Positions 7,739-16,007 of a DNA stretch of 64,000 nucleotides are shown here, in pieces. Made by a program: the position numbers and the translations under genes. The stretch is from Acetobacter malorum (GTDB lineage: Bacteria > Pseudomonadota > Alphaproteobacteria > Acetobacterales > Acetobacteraceae), in the NCBI RefSeq assembly GCF_001580615.1, contig NZ_LHZC01000057.1, positions 186,001 through 250,000 of the forward strand, written 5' to 3'. A model generated the notes under the pieces. That model searched no databases. It worked only from the letters and a program-made list of their open reading frames with translations, and was not told the DNA's origin. Each line of letters starts with the position of its first letter. Position 1 is the first letter of the stretch.

Positions 7739-10700
7739 TCTTTCTTGCCCCGCTGGCCCTGCTCGGCCTGCTGACACTCCCGGTTGTCTGGTGGTTGCTC
7801 CGCGCCACACCGCCCGCCCCGCGTGCCCAGATTTTTCCCGCAGTCGCCCTGCTGCGCACTTTGCGCCCGCATCAGAATGACGCCGTTCGCTCCCCGTTAT
7901 GGCTCCTGCTGGTCCGGCTTGCCGCCGTGGCCTGTCTGGTTCTGGGGCTGGCTCAACCTGTAATGCCGGGGGATCGCCTGCCCAGCACCGGGCATGGTCC
8001 GCTGCTGCTGGTGATGGATGATGGCCTGTTCTCCGCCTCAGACTGGGGCCGACGCATTGCCACAGCGCAAGGACTGGTGGAGGATGCTGACCACGCCGGT
8101 CGCACCATTCTATTCGTCCGCACCGCCCCCGCAGCCGATGGCCACGAGATCCAGCCCCCCACACCCCGCGCCGCCGTCGCTGTGCGGCAGGAACTGGACA
8201 GCATGCGCCCGGCCCCCTGGCGCACAGACCGCGCTGCTGTGGCACGTGCCCTGAGCAAACTGCCCCACGCCGATGGCAGCGTGCTGTATCTGGCAGATGG
8301 CGTCGCCTCCCCGGGTGATGACGCCTTTGCCCGCGCCCTGCGCGCTTTTGGCCCGGTGCAGGAAATCCATTTCCCGGATGCGTCTGTTCTGGCTCTTGCC
8401 CCAACGGCTGAACGCAACAGCACCCAGATGGCGCGTCTTCTGGCCCTGCCCCAGCCCGCGCCCCGCTCCCTGTCCGTGCGCGTGCATGCACAGGATGGTG
8501 GTACGCTGGCGGTCCTGCCGCTGGTTCTGCCCGCCGGAGCCGCGCAGATAGATGTGCCCGTCACGCTGCCGACAGCCGTGCGTAACCGGATTGACCAGCT
8601 TTCTCTGGCCGGACAGGCTAGTGCCGCCACAACCCTCCTGTTTGATGAAGGTGACCGCCTGCGCCCTGTGGGGCTGATGACCTCCGGCGCAGCGGACACC
8701 CCGCTCATCGGCCCGCTCTTCTATCTGCGCCGCGCCCTCGCCCCCACGGCGGATCTGCATGAAGGCACCCCCGCCACCCTGCTGGCCCAGCCGCTCTCCG
8801 TCATCATTGCGCCGGATGGCACACTGGCAAACCCGGCCATCCGCCAGAAGGTGAAGGACTGGGTAAAAAAGGGAGGCACCCTGATCCGCTTTGCTGGCCC
8901 TGCTCTGGCAGGCGCACAACATGGTGCAAACGCAGATGGAGCAGACGCTGCTTCCGAGGCCCCTGCTGGGGACGATATAGACACACCGGAACCCCGCACC
9001 GCGACGGCAGGCCCTTCAGCAGACCCAACGGCTGACCTGCTGCCCGTCGCTTTGCTGGACGGCTCCCGTCAGCTCGGCGGCACCATGACGTGGGGTGCGC
9101 CGCAAAAGCTGGCCGCGTTTGATGCCACGTCTCCGTTCCATGGGCTGGATATTCCGGCAGACGTCACCATTTCCCGGCAGGTTCTGGCCAGCCCAGTCGC
9201 GGACCTCGCCGCCCATAGCTGGGCACGTCTGGCCGATGGCACCCCGCTGGTGACCCATGCTACATTGGGCAAGGGCGACATCATCCTCTTCCATGTCAGC
9301 AGCACGGCGGACTGGTCCAACCTGCCGCTTTCCGGCCTGTTTGTCTCCATGCTGCAAAGGCTGACAGACCACGCCAATGGCGTGACCATTCCGGCGGATG
9401 ACACACTTCTTGCCCCGGTTCTCACACTGGATGGAGACGACGTGCTCGGCCCGCCTCCGCCCGCAGCCCGCGGCCTGAAAGCGAGCGACTTTGCCCGCAC
9501 AGCCGTCTCTCCTGCCCATCCGCCCGGCCTCTATGGCCCGCGTGCTGCCCGCCGCGCACTGAATGCCAGCAGCCAGATCACAGCGCTTGCCCCGGCAACA
9601 CCGGTCGGCACCGTCACCAGCCCCGGCGGACGCAGACCGGATACGGCGCTGGCTCCGGTCTTCCTCTGTGCCGCAGCCGTCTTGCTTTTGTTGGATGGCC
9701 TGCTGGTTCTGGCCATGCGTGCAGGACTTTCTCTGCGCACCGTGACAAAGCACGGCTCGGGCAAACATGGCCTGTCCCTGCTGCTGGCCGGTGCACTGAC
9801 TCTCCCGGTTCTCGCCTCCGCACAAAGCGCGCCTTCCGGGCATACCCCAGCAGCCCCTGCCGGGGCTTCCACGGGAGCCACTGGGACGGATACCGGAACA
9901 CCGTCCGGTTCCACGCCTGCATCGGCTTCAGCTTCCGGTTCCAGTTCCGGAGACAATGGCGCAGCGGTTTCGTCCCTGCCTTCTTCAGCCCCAGCCCCCT
10001 CCGGCCCAACGCCCGTCCCCGGAGCAGCACTCGAAACACGGCTGGCCTATGTCATCACCGGGCATGACGATATTGATACCGTCTCGCGGCAGGGGCTTCA
10101 GGGCTTGTCGGACTATACCAACGCCCGCACCTCCGCCATGCTTGGCCACCCGGACGGGGTCAGGCCGGGGCAGGATGATCTGAGCTATTATCCGCTGCTC
10201 TACTGGCCCATCACGCCGGACGCCGCGCCCACCCCCGCCATGACTGCCGCCCTCACGGCCTTCATGGCCCATGGCGGCATTGTGCTGATTGACACGCAAG
10301 GGCAGGATTCCGGCAGCCAGACTGACGCCGCCGGCCCTTATGCGGGTGATGCCCCCGGCACGCGCTCGGCGCTGCGCCGCGTAACCGCTGGCCTGCCTAT
10401 TCCGCCACTCATGACCATGACGGACCATCACCTGCTGGCTCATACCTTTTATATGCTGCACGAGTTTCCCGGGCGTTACGCGGAACAACCCGTCTGGGTG
10501 GCGCGGGAAGGAGAAGCCGAGAATGATGATGTTAGCCCGGTGATTATCGGCTCCGCAGACTGGGCGCACGCCTGGGCGGTGGATGAAAGCGGCAATACCC
10601 CCTTTGCCGTCCTGCCCGATGGCGCAGACCAGCGGCAGCTCGCCTACCGCTTTGGCGTCAACACCATCATTTATGCGCTGACAGGCAACTACAAAGCCGA

Positions 10701-10743
10701 TCAGGTGCATGTGCCCATGTTGCTCAAGCGGCTGGGAGAATAA
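7735..10743 (+). CDS. BatA N-terminal / DUF4159 membrane protein
   Basis: 1002 aa. Residues 1-24 and about 60-80 form the two-helix BatA-type anchor with a basic cytosolic loop between. Residues about 85-640 are a large periplasmic region with a GATase-like part (SVIIAPDGTLANPAIRQKV). A third helix lies near 640-663, then a basic loop, then LLAGALTLPVLASAQ (683-697), which looks like a signal peptide ending in Ala-Ser-Ala. A Ser/Thr/Ala/Pro-rich linker (about 698-765) and the DUF4159 domain (about 767-1002) complete it. The topology places both large domains in the periplasm. Function unknown; its operon partners suggest a MoxR client or effector. Confidence 0.8.
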   Translation: MIFLAPLALLGLLTLPVVWWLLRATPPAPRAQIFPAVALLRTLRPHQNDAVRSPLWLLLVRLAAVACLVLGLAQPVMPGDRLPSTGHGPLLLVMDDGLFSASDWGRRIATAQGLVEDADHAGRTILFVRTAPAADGHEIQPPTPRAAVAVRQELDSMRPAPWRTDRAAVARALSKLPHADGSVLYLADGVASPGDDAFARALRAFGPVQEIHFPDASVLALAPTAERNSTQMARLLALPQPAPRSLSVRVHAQDGGTLAVLPLVLPAGAAQIDVPVTLPTAVRNRIDQLSLAGQASAATTLLFDEGDRLRPVGLMTSGAADTPLIGPLFYLRRALAPTADLHEGTPATLLAQPLSVIIAPDGTLANPAIRQKVKDWVKKGGTLIRFAGPALAGAQHGANADGADAASEAPAGDDIDTPEPRTATAGPSADPTADLLPVALLDGSRQLGGTMTWGAPQKLAAFDATSPFHGLDIPADVTISRQVLASPVADLAAHSWARLADGTPLVTHATLGKGDIILFHVSSTADWSNLPLSGLFVSMLQRLTDHANGVTIPADDTLLAPVLTLDGDDVLGPPPPAARGLKASDFARTAVSPAHPPGLYGPRAARRALNASSQITALAPATPVGTVTSPGGRRPDTALAPVFLCAAAVLLLLDGLLVLAMRAGLSLRTVTKHGSGKHGLSLLLAGALTLPVLASAQSAPSGHTPAAPAGASTGATGTDTGTPSGSTPASASASGSSSGDNGAAVSSLPSSAPAPSGPTPVPGAALETRLAYVITGHDDIDTVSRQGLQGLSDYTNARTSAMLGHPDGVRPGQDDLSYYPLLYWPITPDAAPTPAMTAALTAFMAHGGIVLIDTQGQDSGSQTDAAGPYAGDAPGTRSALRRVTAGLPIPPLMTMTDHHLLAHTFYMLHEFPGRYAEQPVWVAREGEAENDDVSPVIIGSADWAHAWAVDESGNTPFAVLPDGADQRQLAYRFGVNTIIYALTGNYKADQVHVPMLLKRLGE

Positions 10744-10748
10744 GCACC

Positions 10749-12920
10749 ATGCCTCAGTCTCTCGCCCGCTCTCTTGGTTTTGCCCCTCTTGTGCCGCTCT
10801 GGGTGCTGGTAACGCTCGGCATTCTGACTGTTGTGCTGTGCGGCTATGCGCTCTTCCGCCGCACCAAAGGCGCTTTCTTCCGGCTGGCGGCCCTGCTCTC
10901 CGTGCTGGTATGGCTGGCCGGGCCGCAGCGCCTGCATGAAAGCTGGCATGTGCTGCCGGAAACGGCGTTACTGCTGGTGGATCAGTCGCCCTCCATGTCC
11001 GTCGGGCAACGGGCCTCCATCGCCCGGCAGGCCGCCAGCACGCTTGCGCAGGCCCATACGGATGGGCTGAACCTGCGCACTGTCACCGTCCGCAATTCCG
11101 GCCATAACGGCACCCGCCTGTTTGATGCGCTGGAGCAGGCCGCTGCCGATGTTCCACCGGACCAGCTGGCCGGCGCGGTGATGATTACGGATGGTCAGGT
11201 TGCCGATATTCCGGCCAGCGTGCCGGACCGCCTGCGCCCCACCACGCCAGACGGCAAACGCTTCACCCTGCCCCTGCATGTGCTCCTGCCAGCCAAAGGC
11301 GAGGAAACCGACCGGCAGCTCCGCATTCTGCAAGCCCCGCCCTACGCCATTGTCGGCCAACCCGCCAAACTGCGGGTGCAAGTGGATGATGCCGGGCCGG
11401 GCACCACACCCGGCGCACAGGCAGACGTTACCCTGCGGGTGAATGGGGAGGATCCGGTTGTCATTCCCGTGCGCACAGGCTCCCCGCAGGATATTTCTCT
11501 GCCCGTGCCGCATCCGGGGCAGATGCTGGTCAGCCTGTCCGTGGCCCCGCTGGAAGGCGAGGTCTCACAGCTCAACAACCAGTCCGTCACCCACATTACC
11601 GGTATCAGGGACCGGCTACGCGTCCTGTTGATTTCAGGCACGCCAAATCAGGGGGAGCGTGTGTGGCGACGTTTGCTGAAAGCCGATCCCTCGGTTGATC
11701 TGATTCACTTCACCATTTTGCGTCCACCGGACAAGGATGACGGCACCCCGCTATCTGATCTGGCTCTGATCGCCTTCCCCGTGCGGGAGCTGTTTCAGGA
11801 CAAGATCAACCAGTTTGATCTGATCATTCTGGACGGGTTCGAGAACAGAAACATTCTGCCGCACGCTTATCTGAACAACATCGCCAACTTTGTGCGTAAA
11901 GGTGGCGGCCTGTTGCTGACAGGTGGCCCGGAATTTGTTGGCCCCGGCACGTTGCAGGACACCCCTGTGGGCGACATCCTGCCTGCGCATGTGCCCTCTG
12001 AAGGCGGCATGGTTGAGCAGCGGTTCCGGCCGAAGCTGACCGCCGAAGGCCGTCGCCATCCGGTAACAGCTGCCCTGCCCGGCGCGCCGCCGCAGAACAG
12101 CTCAACGGACACCGCCCAGACTACCCCCGGCCAGTGGGGTCCGTGGTATCGCGCCCTCAAGCCCGATTCCACGCATGGCCAGACGCTGATGAGCGGGCCG
12201 GACAACGCCCCGCTTCTGGTGCTGGACCATGTGGATCAAGGGCGCGTTGCCCTCCTGCTGTCTGACCAGATCTGGCTATGGTCGCGTGGTGAAGGCGGCG
12301 GCGGCCCGCAGGCCGAGCTGCTGCGCCGCATTTCACACTGGCTGATGAAAGAGCCGGAGCTGGAAGAAGAGCAACTGACGGCGGCAATCTCTGGCGGAGA
12401 ACTCACCGTCACCCGCCGCAGCACTGCTGGTGCGCCGCAAAAAAGCGTGACCGTGACCCCGCCCGGCAGCCCCGCCGTCAGTCTGCCGTTGAAGCCTGCT
12501 GCGGAAGACGCCGGGAACAAGGACGACGCCACCGGCCTCACCATGGGCCGCATGCAGGCCGATAAACCCGGCATCTGGCAGGTGGATGACGGCACGCACA
12601 AAGCCTTTGCGGCCCCGGTGCAGCCAGACCCGCAGGAATTTGCAGACCTCCGGGCGACTGCCAGCCGGATCGGCTCGGTCGTGTCGGCCTCTGGTGGCGG
12701 CGTGTTCTGGACGGGAGAAAACAGCGCCTCCCCCACCGTTCCGGCCCTGCGGCTGGCAGACGGCAGTACCCGGCACGGGGCAGACTGGATGGGCTTCCCG
12801 CACCGGAACGCGCATGTCGTCACGGGGAAAAGTGCAACGCCCCTGCTGCCTGCATGGCTGATGCTGGGCCTGTCCCTGTGCCTGCTGTTTGCGGGCTGGT
12901 GGCGGGAAGGACGGCGCTGA
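10749..12920 (+). CDS. VWA-like / glutamine amidotransferase-like membrane protein of the MoxR operon
   Basis: 723 aa, five bases after the DUF4159 gene. Two N-terminal TM helices (about 15-35 and 43-58) precede a VWA-like domain with DQSPSMS at residues 78-84, the DxSxS part of a MIDAS site. Then come a beta-rich region and a GATase-like fold (LIILDGF near 358, GGGLLLTGGPEFVGPG near 380-400) without an obvious catalytic Cys. A C-terminal TM helix (LPAWLMLGLSLCLLFAGWW) ends in GRR. It is therefore likely anchored at both ends with the bulk periplasmic. Exact role unknown. Confidence 0.7.
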   Translation: MPQSLARSLGFAPLVPLWVLVTLGILTVVLCGYALFRRTKGAFFRLAALLSVLVWLAGPQRLHESWHVLPETALLLVDQSPSMSVGQRASIARQAASTLAQAHTDGLNLRTVTVRNSGHNGTRLFDALEQAAADVPPDQLAGAVMITDGQVADIPASVPDRLRPTTPDGKRFTLPLHVLLPAKGEETDRQLRILQAPPYAIVGQPAKLRVQVDDAGPGTTPGAQADVTLRVNGEDPVVIPVRTGSPQDISLPVPHPGQMLVSLSVAPLEGEVSQLNNQSVTHITGIRDRLRVLLISGTPNQGERVWRRLLKADPSVDLIHFTILRPPDKDDGTPLSDLALIAFPVRELFQDKINQFDLIILDGFENRNILPHAYLNNIANFVRKGGGLLLTGGPEFVGPGTLQDTPVGDILPAHVPSEGGMVEQRFRPKLTAEGRRHPVTAALPGAPPQNSSTDTAQTTPGQWGPWYRALKPDSTHGQTLMSGPDNAPLLVLDHVDQGRVALLLSDQIWLWSRGEGGGGPQAELLRRISHWLMKEPELEEEQLTAAISGGELTVTRRSTAGAPQKSVTVTPPGSPAVSLPLKPAAEDAGNKDDATGLTMGRMQADKPGIWQVDDGTHKAFAAPVQPDPQEFADLRATASRIGSVVSASGGGVFWTGENSASPTVPALRLADGSTRHGADWMGFPHRNAHVVTGKSATPLLPAWLMLGLSLCLLFAGWWREGRR

Positions 12921-12991
12921 CTACCGTTTTCCTTTCCGCCCGCACGCGGGTGTGATAAATAATGAAGTCAGGTTCCACCTATGGACAGATC

Positions 12992-13600
12992 ATGACCCGT
13001 TTCTTCCGCTTTACTCCGGCTGCTCTCATGGTTGGTGGCAGTCTTCTTTTTGCCTGTGCTACGCCCGTCTGGGCTCAATCCGCCCGCGAGGCTGAAGCGC
13101 AGGCGGCTGCTGAAGAAGCTGCCCAGAAAGCGGAAGCCGCCAAGGCCATGAAGCGCGCCGCCCCTCCGGCCTCCATCCCCGGTGCGGAAGGCAATGATGA
13201 CGAGGAGGGTGACCGCACCAATGCGGACATGGAGCCCACCGCTGCTCTGTTTGACGCCATCAACCGCGGCAGCCTGCTCTCAGCCAAGGAATCCGTAAAC
13301 CGTGGTGCCGATCTGAACCATCGCAACATGCTGGGTCAGACGCCGCTGGATATGGCGATTGACCTGAACCGGAACCCGATCATCTTCCTGCTGCTGTCCA
13401 TGCGCGGCAATGATGACCGCCCGCGCACCGATATCGCGTCGCAAACCCGCGGCATGGAGACCAAAGACGGCGCAGGCCATCTGACCATCGGCGGCACGGC
13501 TGGCCGCCATAATGCGGAAGCCGCAACCAGCAGCCGTTATGACAGAACCGGCGGCTCTGCGCGCCCCGACATCGGCTTCCTTGGGTTTGGCGGAAGCTAA
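12992..13600 (+). CDS. Secreted ankyrin-repeat-like protein
   Basis: 202 aa from the chosen ATG, which gives a clean signal peptide (MTRFFRF, hydrophobic core, cleavage after TPVWA). An ATG 10 codons upstream (12962) would bury this signal. After an Ala/Glu-rich coiled stretch (residues about 30-60) comes ALFDAINRGSLLSAK and then NHRNMLGQTPLDMAIDLNRN, the pattern of one or two ankyrin repeats. The tail is Gly/Arg/Thr-rich and probably disordered. Periplasmic location is inferred. It follows the MoxR operon by about 70 bases and ends before a bidirectional terminator. Confidence 0.7.
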   Translation: MTRFFRFTPAALMVGGSLLFACATPVWAQSAREAEAQAAAEEAAQKAEAAKAMKRAAPPASIPGAEGNDDEEGDRTNADMEPTAALFDAINRGSLLSAKESVNRGADLNHRNMLGQTPLDMAIDLNRNPIIFLLLSMRGNDDRPRTDIASQTRGMETKDGAGHLTIGGTAGRHNAEAATSSRYDRTGGSARPDIGFLGFGGS

Positions 13601-13620
13601 ACCAATCAGATCCAGCCATG

Positions 13621-13651
13621 AAAAAAGCCGCCCATAAGAGGCGGCTTTTTT
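13621..13651. terminator. Bidirectional intrinsic terminator between the ankyrin-like gene and ccrM
   Basis: Perfect stem GCCGCC/GGCGGC extended by A-run and T-run arms (AAAAAAGCCGCC at 13621-13632, GGCGGCTTTTTT at 13640-13651) with a 7-base loop. Symmetry lets it end the plus-strand ankyrin-like gene and the minus-strand ccrM. Confidence 0.9.
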
Positions 13652-13712
13652 TATACCCTCGACCTGACGCAAAAAGGGGCGAAGCCTTAACGGCCCCTCC
13701 CCCGTTTCCAGT

Positions 13713-14837
13713 TCAGACAGAAATTACGTTGCTGGCCCCACGGCCGGACTGCACCAGACTTTCCTGCCGCAGCACATCCAGCGGCAGCCAGACGCCATCC
13801 CGCTCAAAGTGCCAGAAAGTCCAGCCATTGCAGGACGGTGCATTGGTCAGCATGGCGCCCATTTTGTGAATAGAGCCGCGCTTGTCGCCGCTCACCAGCG
13901 TGCCGTCGGGAGAAACTGTGGCCTGCACGCGCTGCTTTTTATCAGCCAGAACAACCCCGGCAGACAGAAACCCCTGCTCAACCAGACTGCCAAACGGTAC
14001 GCGCGGCGCTTCGCGCTTGTCCTGCGTGGTCATCACAGCATCGTCGGACAGCGGCTCTTCCCGCGCCACACGACCCAGAGCGGCTTCCACATAATCAGGA
14101 TGACGCTCAATGCCGATAAACCGACGGCGCAGGCGCTTCGCCATAGCAGGCGTGGTGCCCGTGCCGGTGAAGGGGTCCAGCACAACATCATCAACAGACG
14201 TGGAGGCCAGCAGAACACGATGCAGCAGGCTTTCCGGCTTCTGCGTCGGGTGTAGTTTCAGGCCGTGTTCGTTGCGCAGGCGCTCATTGCCCGTGCACAG
14301 CGGCAGATACCAGTCGGAGCGCATCTGCACATCATCATTCAGGGCCTTCATGGCCTGATAGTTGAAGCGATACCGGCTATCTTCGCTGCGGGCGGCCCAG
14401 ATCATCGTCTCGTGCGCATTGGTAAAGCGGCGGCCACGGAAGTTGGGCATCGGGTTGGACTTGCGCCACACGATGTCATTCAAAATCCAGAACCCAAGAT
14501 CCTGCAGGATCGCGCCAATGCGGAAAATGTTGTGGTAGGAGCCAATCACCCAGATGGTGCCGTCCTTATGCAGAACGCGGCGCGCTTCCGTCAGCCATGC
14601 GCGGGTAAAGCGGTCATACTCAGCCAGATCAGAAAACTTGTCCCAGTCATCATCCACGCCGTCCACGAGGGAATCATCCGGGCGACGCAGTTCACCGCGC
14701 AGCTGGAGGTTATACGGCGGGTCAGCAAACACGCAGTCAACAGAACCAGACGGCAGGCTGCGCATGGTTTCCACGCATTCGCCACGCAGAATCTGATCAA
14801 GAGGAAGTTCCATAGTGACTGATTTTGCGCCGCTCAT
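13713..14837 (-). CDS. ccrM: CcrM-type adenine DNA methyltransferase (GANTC)
   Basis: Cell-cycle DNA N6-adenine methyltransferase expected to act on GANTC. 374 aa. DPPY catalytic motif IV is at residues 39-42, the SAM-binding motif [10 protein letters not shown] near 219-227, and [12 protein letters not shown] just before it, the order of beta-class enzymes. The C-terminal about 100 residues ([29 protein letters not shown]) are the extra domain that distinguishes CcrM from HinfI-type restriction enzymes; no nuclease gene is adjacent. It overlaps rnhB by four bases (14834-14837), so both depend on the rnhB leader, which is rich in GANTC. Confidence 0.95.
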   Translation of the reverse strand: MSGAKSVTMELPLDQILRGECVETMRSLPSGSVDCVFADPPYNLQLRGELRRPDDSLVDGVDDDWDKFSDLAEYDRFTRAWLTEARRVLHKDGTIWVIGSYHNIFRIGAILQDLGFWILNDIVWRKSNPMPNFRGRRFTNAHETMIWAARSEDSRYRFNYQAMKALNDDVQMRSDWYLPLCTGNERLRNEHGLKLHPTQKPESLLHRVLLASTSVDDVVLDPFTGTGTTPAMAKRLRRRFIGIERHPDYVEAALGRVAREEPLSDDAVMTTQDKREAPRVPFGSLVEQGFLSAGVVLADKKQRVQATVSPDGTLVSGDKRGSIHKMGAMLTNAPSCNGWTFWHFERDGVWLPLDVLRQESLVQSGRGASNVISV

Positions 14838-15463
14838 GCCCGGCCCTCCATAGCAAGATGTTCAATTTGCCGGCGCACAGTGCCGAATGTTTTACGATGA
14901 TGCGGGGTCACCCCCACGCTGCTCAGAGCCTCACGGTGGACCACGGTGCCGTATCCGGCATTGCGTTCCCAGCCATAAGCGGGCCAGCGCACGTCAAGAC
15001 GCGCCATGATGCGGTCCCGCACCACTTTGGCCATGATGGATGCTGCGGCAATAGAAAGGCTGAGCCTGTCGCCCCCAACAATCGCTTCTGCACTACACCC
15101 GAAAGACGGCAGCTTGTTTCCATCCACCAGCACATAGTCCGGCAGGCGCGGCAGACGCGCGACGGCGCGCTGCATGGCCAGATGGGCAGCATGATGGATG
15201 TTGAGCGTATCAATTTCGGTAGCAGAGGCAGCGCCCAGGCCAATTTCAATGCCGGGCACATCAGGCAGGCGGGCCGCAATGGCCTCACGCACAGCAGGCT
15301 TCAGTTTTTTGGAATCATCAATAACGGCTGCGAGGTCATCCGGCACACCAGCGCCAAACACCACAGCGGCAGCCACCACGGGACCAGCCAGCGGGCCACG
15401 CCCGACTTCATCAACACCGGCGACGCGTCCGCCGTGTTGCTGCTCCCGTGTAAAATCCGGCAT
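14834..15463 (-). CDS. rnhB: Ribonuclease HII
   Basis: Removes RNA from RNA/DNA hybrids and misincorporated ribonucleotides. 209 aa from the ATG giving MPDFTREQ; this start has a strong SD (AAGAGGGG) a few bases upstream, whereas a GTG five codons earlier lies inside that SD. D18/E19 ([12 protein letters not shown]) are the first catalytic acidic residues; [15 protein letters not shown] and the later D ([19 protein letters not shown]) complete the RNase HII pattern. It is the first gene of the rnhB-ccrM pair, an arrangement known in several Alphaproteobacteria. Its SD lies in one arm of an 11-bp inverted repeat. Confidence 0.95.
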   Translation of the reverse strand: MPDFTREQQHGGRVAGVDEVGRGPLAGPVVAAAVVFGAGVPDDLAAVIDDSKKLKPAVREAIAARLPDVPGIEIGLGAASATEIDTLNIHHAAHLAMQRAVARLPRLPDYVLVDGNKLPSFGCSAEAIVGGDRLSLSIAAASIMAKVVRDRIMARLDVRWPAYGWERNAGYGTVVHREALSSVGVTPHHRKTFGTVRRQIEHLAMEGRA

Positions 15464-15467
15464 GGCC

Positions 15468-15582
15468 CCTCTTTCCACTCATTTGGCAGGACTCGGTTAA
15501 AATAACCGAGTCGCACCAATTCCGACTCCGTGGAAAGAGGAGAATCACTTTTCACCGGAACGCGCAAGAGTCCCGGTGAAAA
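15468..15582 (-). promoter_or_regulatory. Structured GANTC-rich leader of rnhB-ccrM
   Basis: Three nested or serial inverted repeats. Outer arms CCTCTTTCCAC (15468-15478) and GTGGAAAGAGG (15530-15540) are perfect and include the rnhB SD. The inner hairpin GACTCGGTTA/TAACCGAGTC (15490-15512) has a 3-base loop. A further repeat TTTTCACCGG/CCGGTGAAAA (15549-15582) has a 14-base loop. Five GANTC sites lie at 15490, 15508, 15524, 15542 and 15568. This suggests control by methylation of the promoter, by SD masking in the mRNA, or both. The promoter itself was not pinned down. Confidence 0.6.
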
Positions 15583-15589
15583 TGTTTTA

Positions 15590-15895
15590 TCAGGAGCGCT
15601 TGGAACGCGGAAACACCAGCCAGCCGAGCAGGATGCCCACGAAGGACACAATACCCAGTGAAAGCAAGGGTTTATCCCGCACGAAAGTCACAGCTTTTTC
15701 CACCACGCCCTCGCCTTCTTCATACAAATCAGCAAATTCCTGCTGGGCCATGCCGGAGAACTGATCGTACTTGCCTTCGGCCTGCAGACCCAGATCACCC
15801 GTCAGACCACCGGCTGCGTCTTTCACGCGGCCTTTGGCTTCATCAGCTGCGCCTTCGAGTTTTGCACCGATGTTTTTGAGTTTATCGTCAGCCAT
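15590..15895 (-). CDS. CsbD-like small protein with C-terminal membrane anchor
   Basis: 101 aa. Residues 4-50 (KLKNIGAKLEGAADEAKGRVKDAAGGLTG broken by charged heptads) follow the CsbD stress-protein pattern of amphipathic helix. Residues about 75-95 (LLSLGIVSFVGILLGWLVF) are a TM helix before a basic end, as in DUF883/ElaB-type proteins. Role unknown; such proteins are typically stress-induced in other bacteria. A good SD (AGGAGAAAG) precedes the ATG. It is a monocistronic gene between rnhB and a divergent MFS gene. Confidence 0.75.
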   Translation of the reverse strand: MADDKLKNIGAKLEGAADEAKGRVKDAAGGLTGDLGLQAEGKYDQFSGMAQQEFADLYEEGEGVVEKAVTFVRDKPLLSLGIVSFVGILLGWLVFPRSKRS

Positions 15896-16007
15896 AAACT
15901 TTCTCCTTTTTTAGACCGTTCCGTATTCATAATGCCGGTCGCCATAAAATAGCGTTTGAGCACGGTCTTCTGTTGCATCAGACCGCAAAAACACGTCTCT
16001 GGCTAGC

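Noticed and set aside
15549..15582. TTTTCACCGG/CCGGTGAAAA hairpin as terminator of the CsbD-like gene
   Set aside because: The T-run is on the 5' arm and an A-run follows the 3' arm on both strands, the reverse of an intrinsic terminator.
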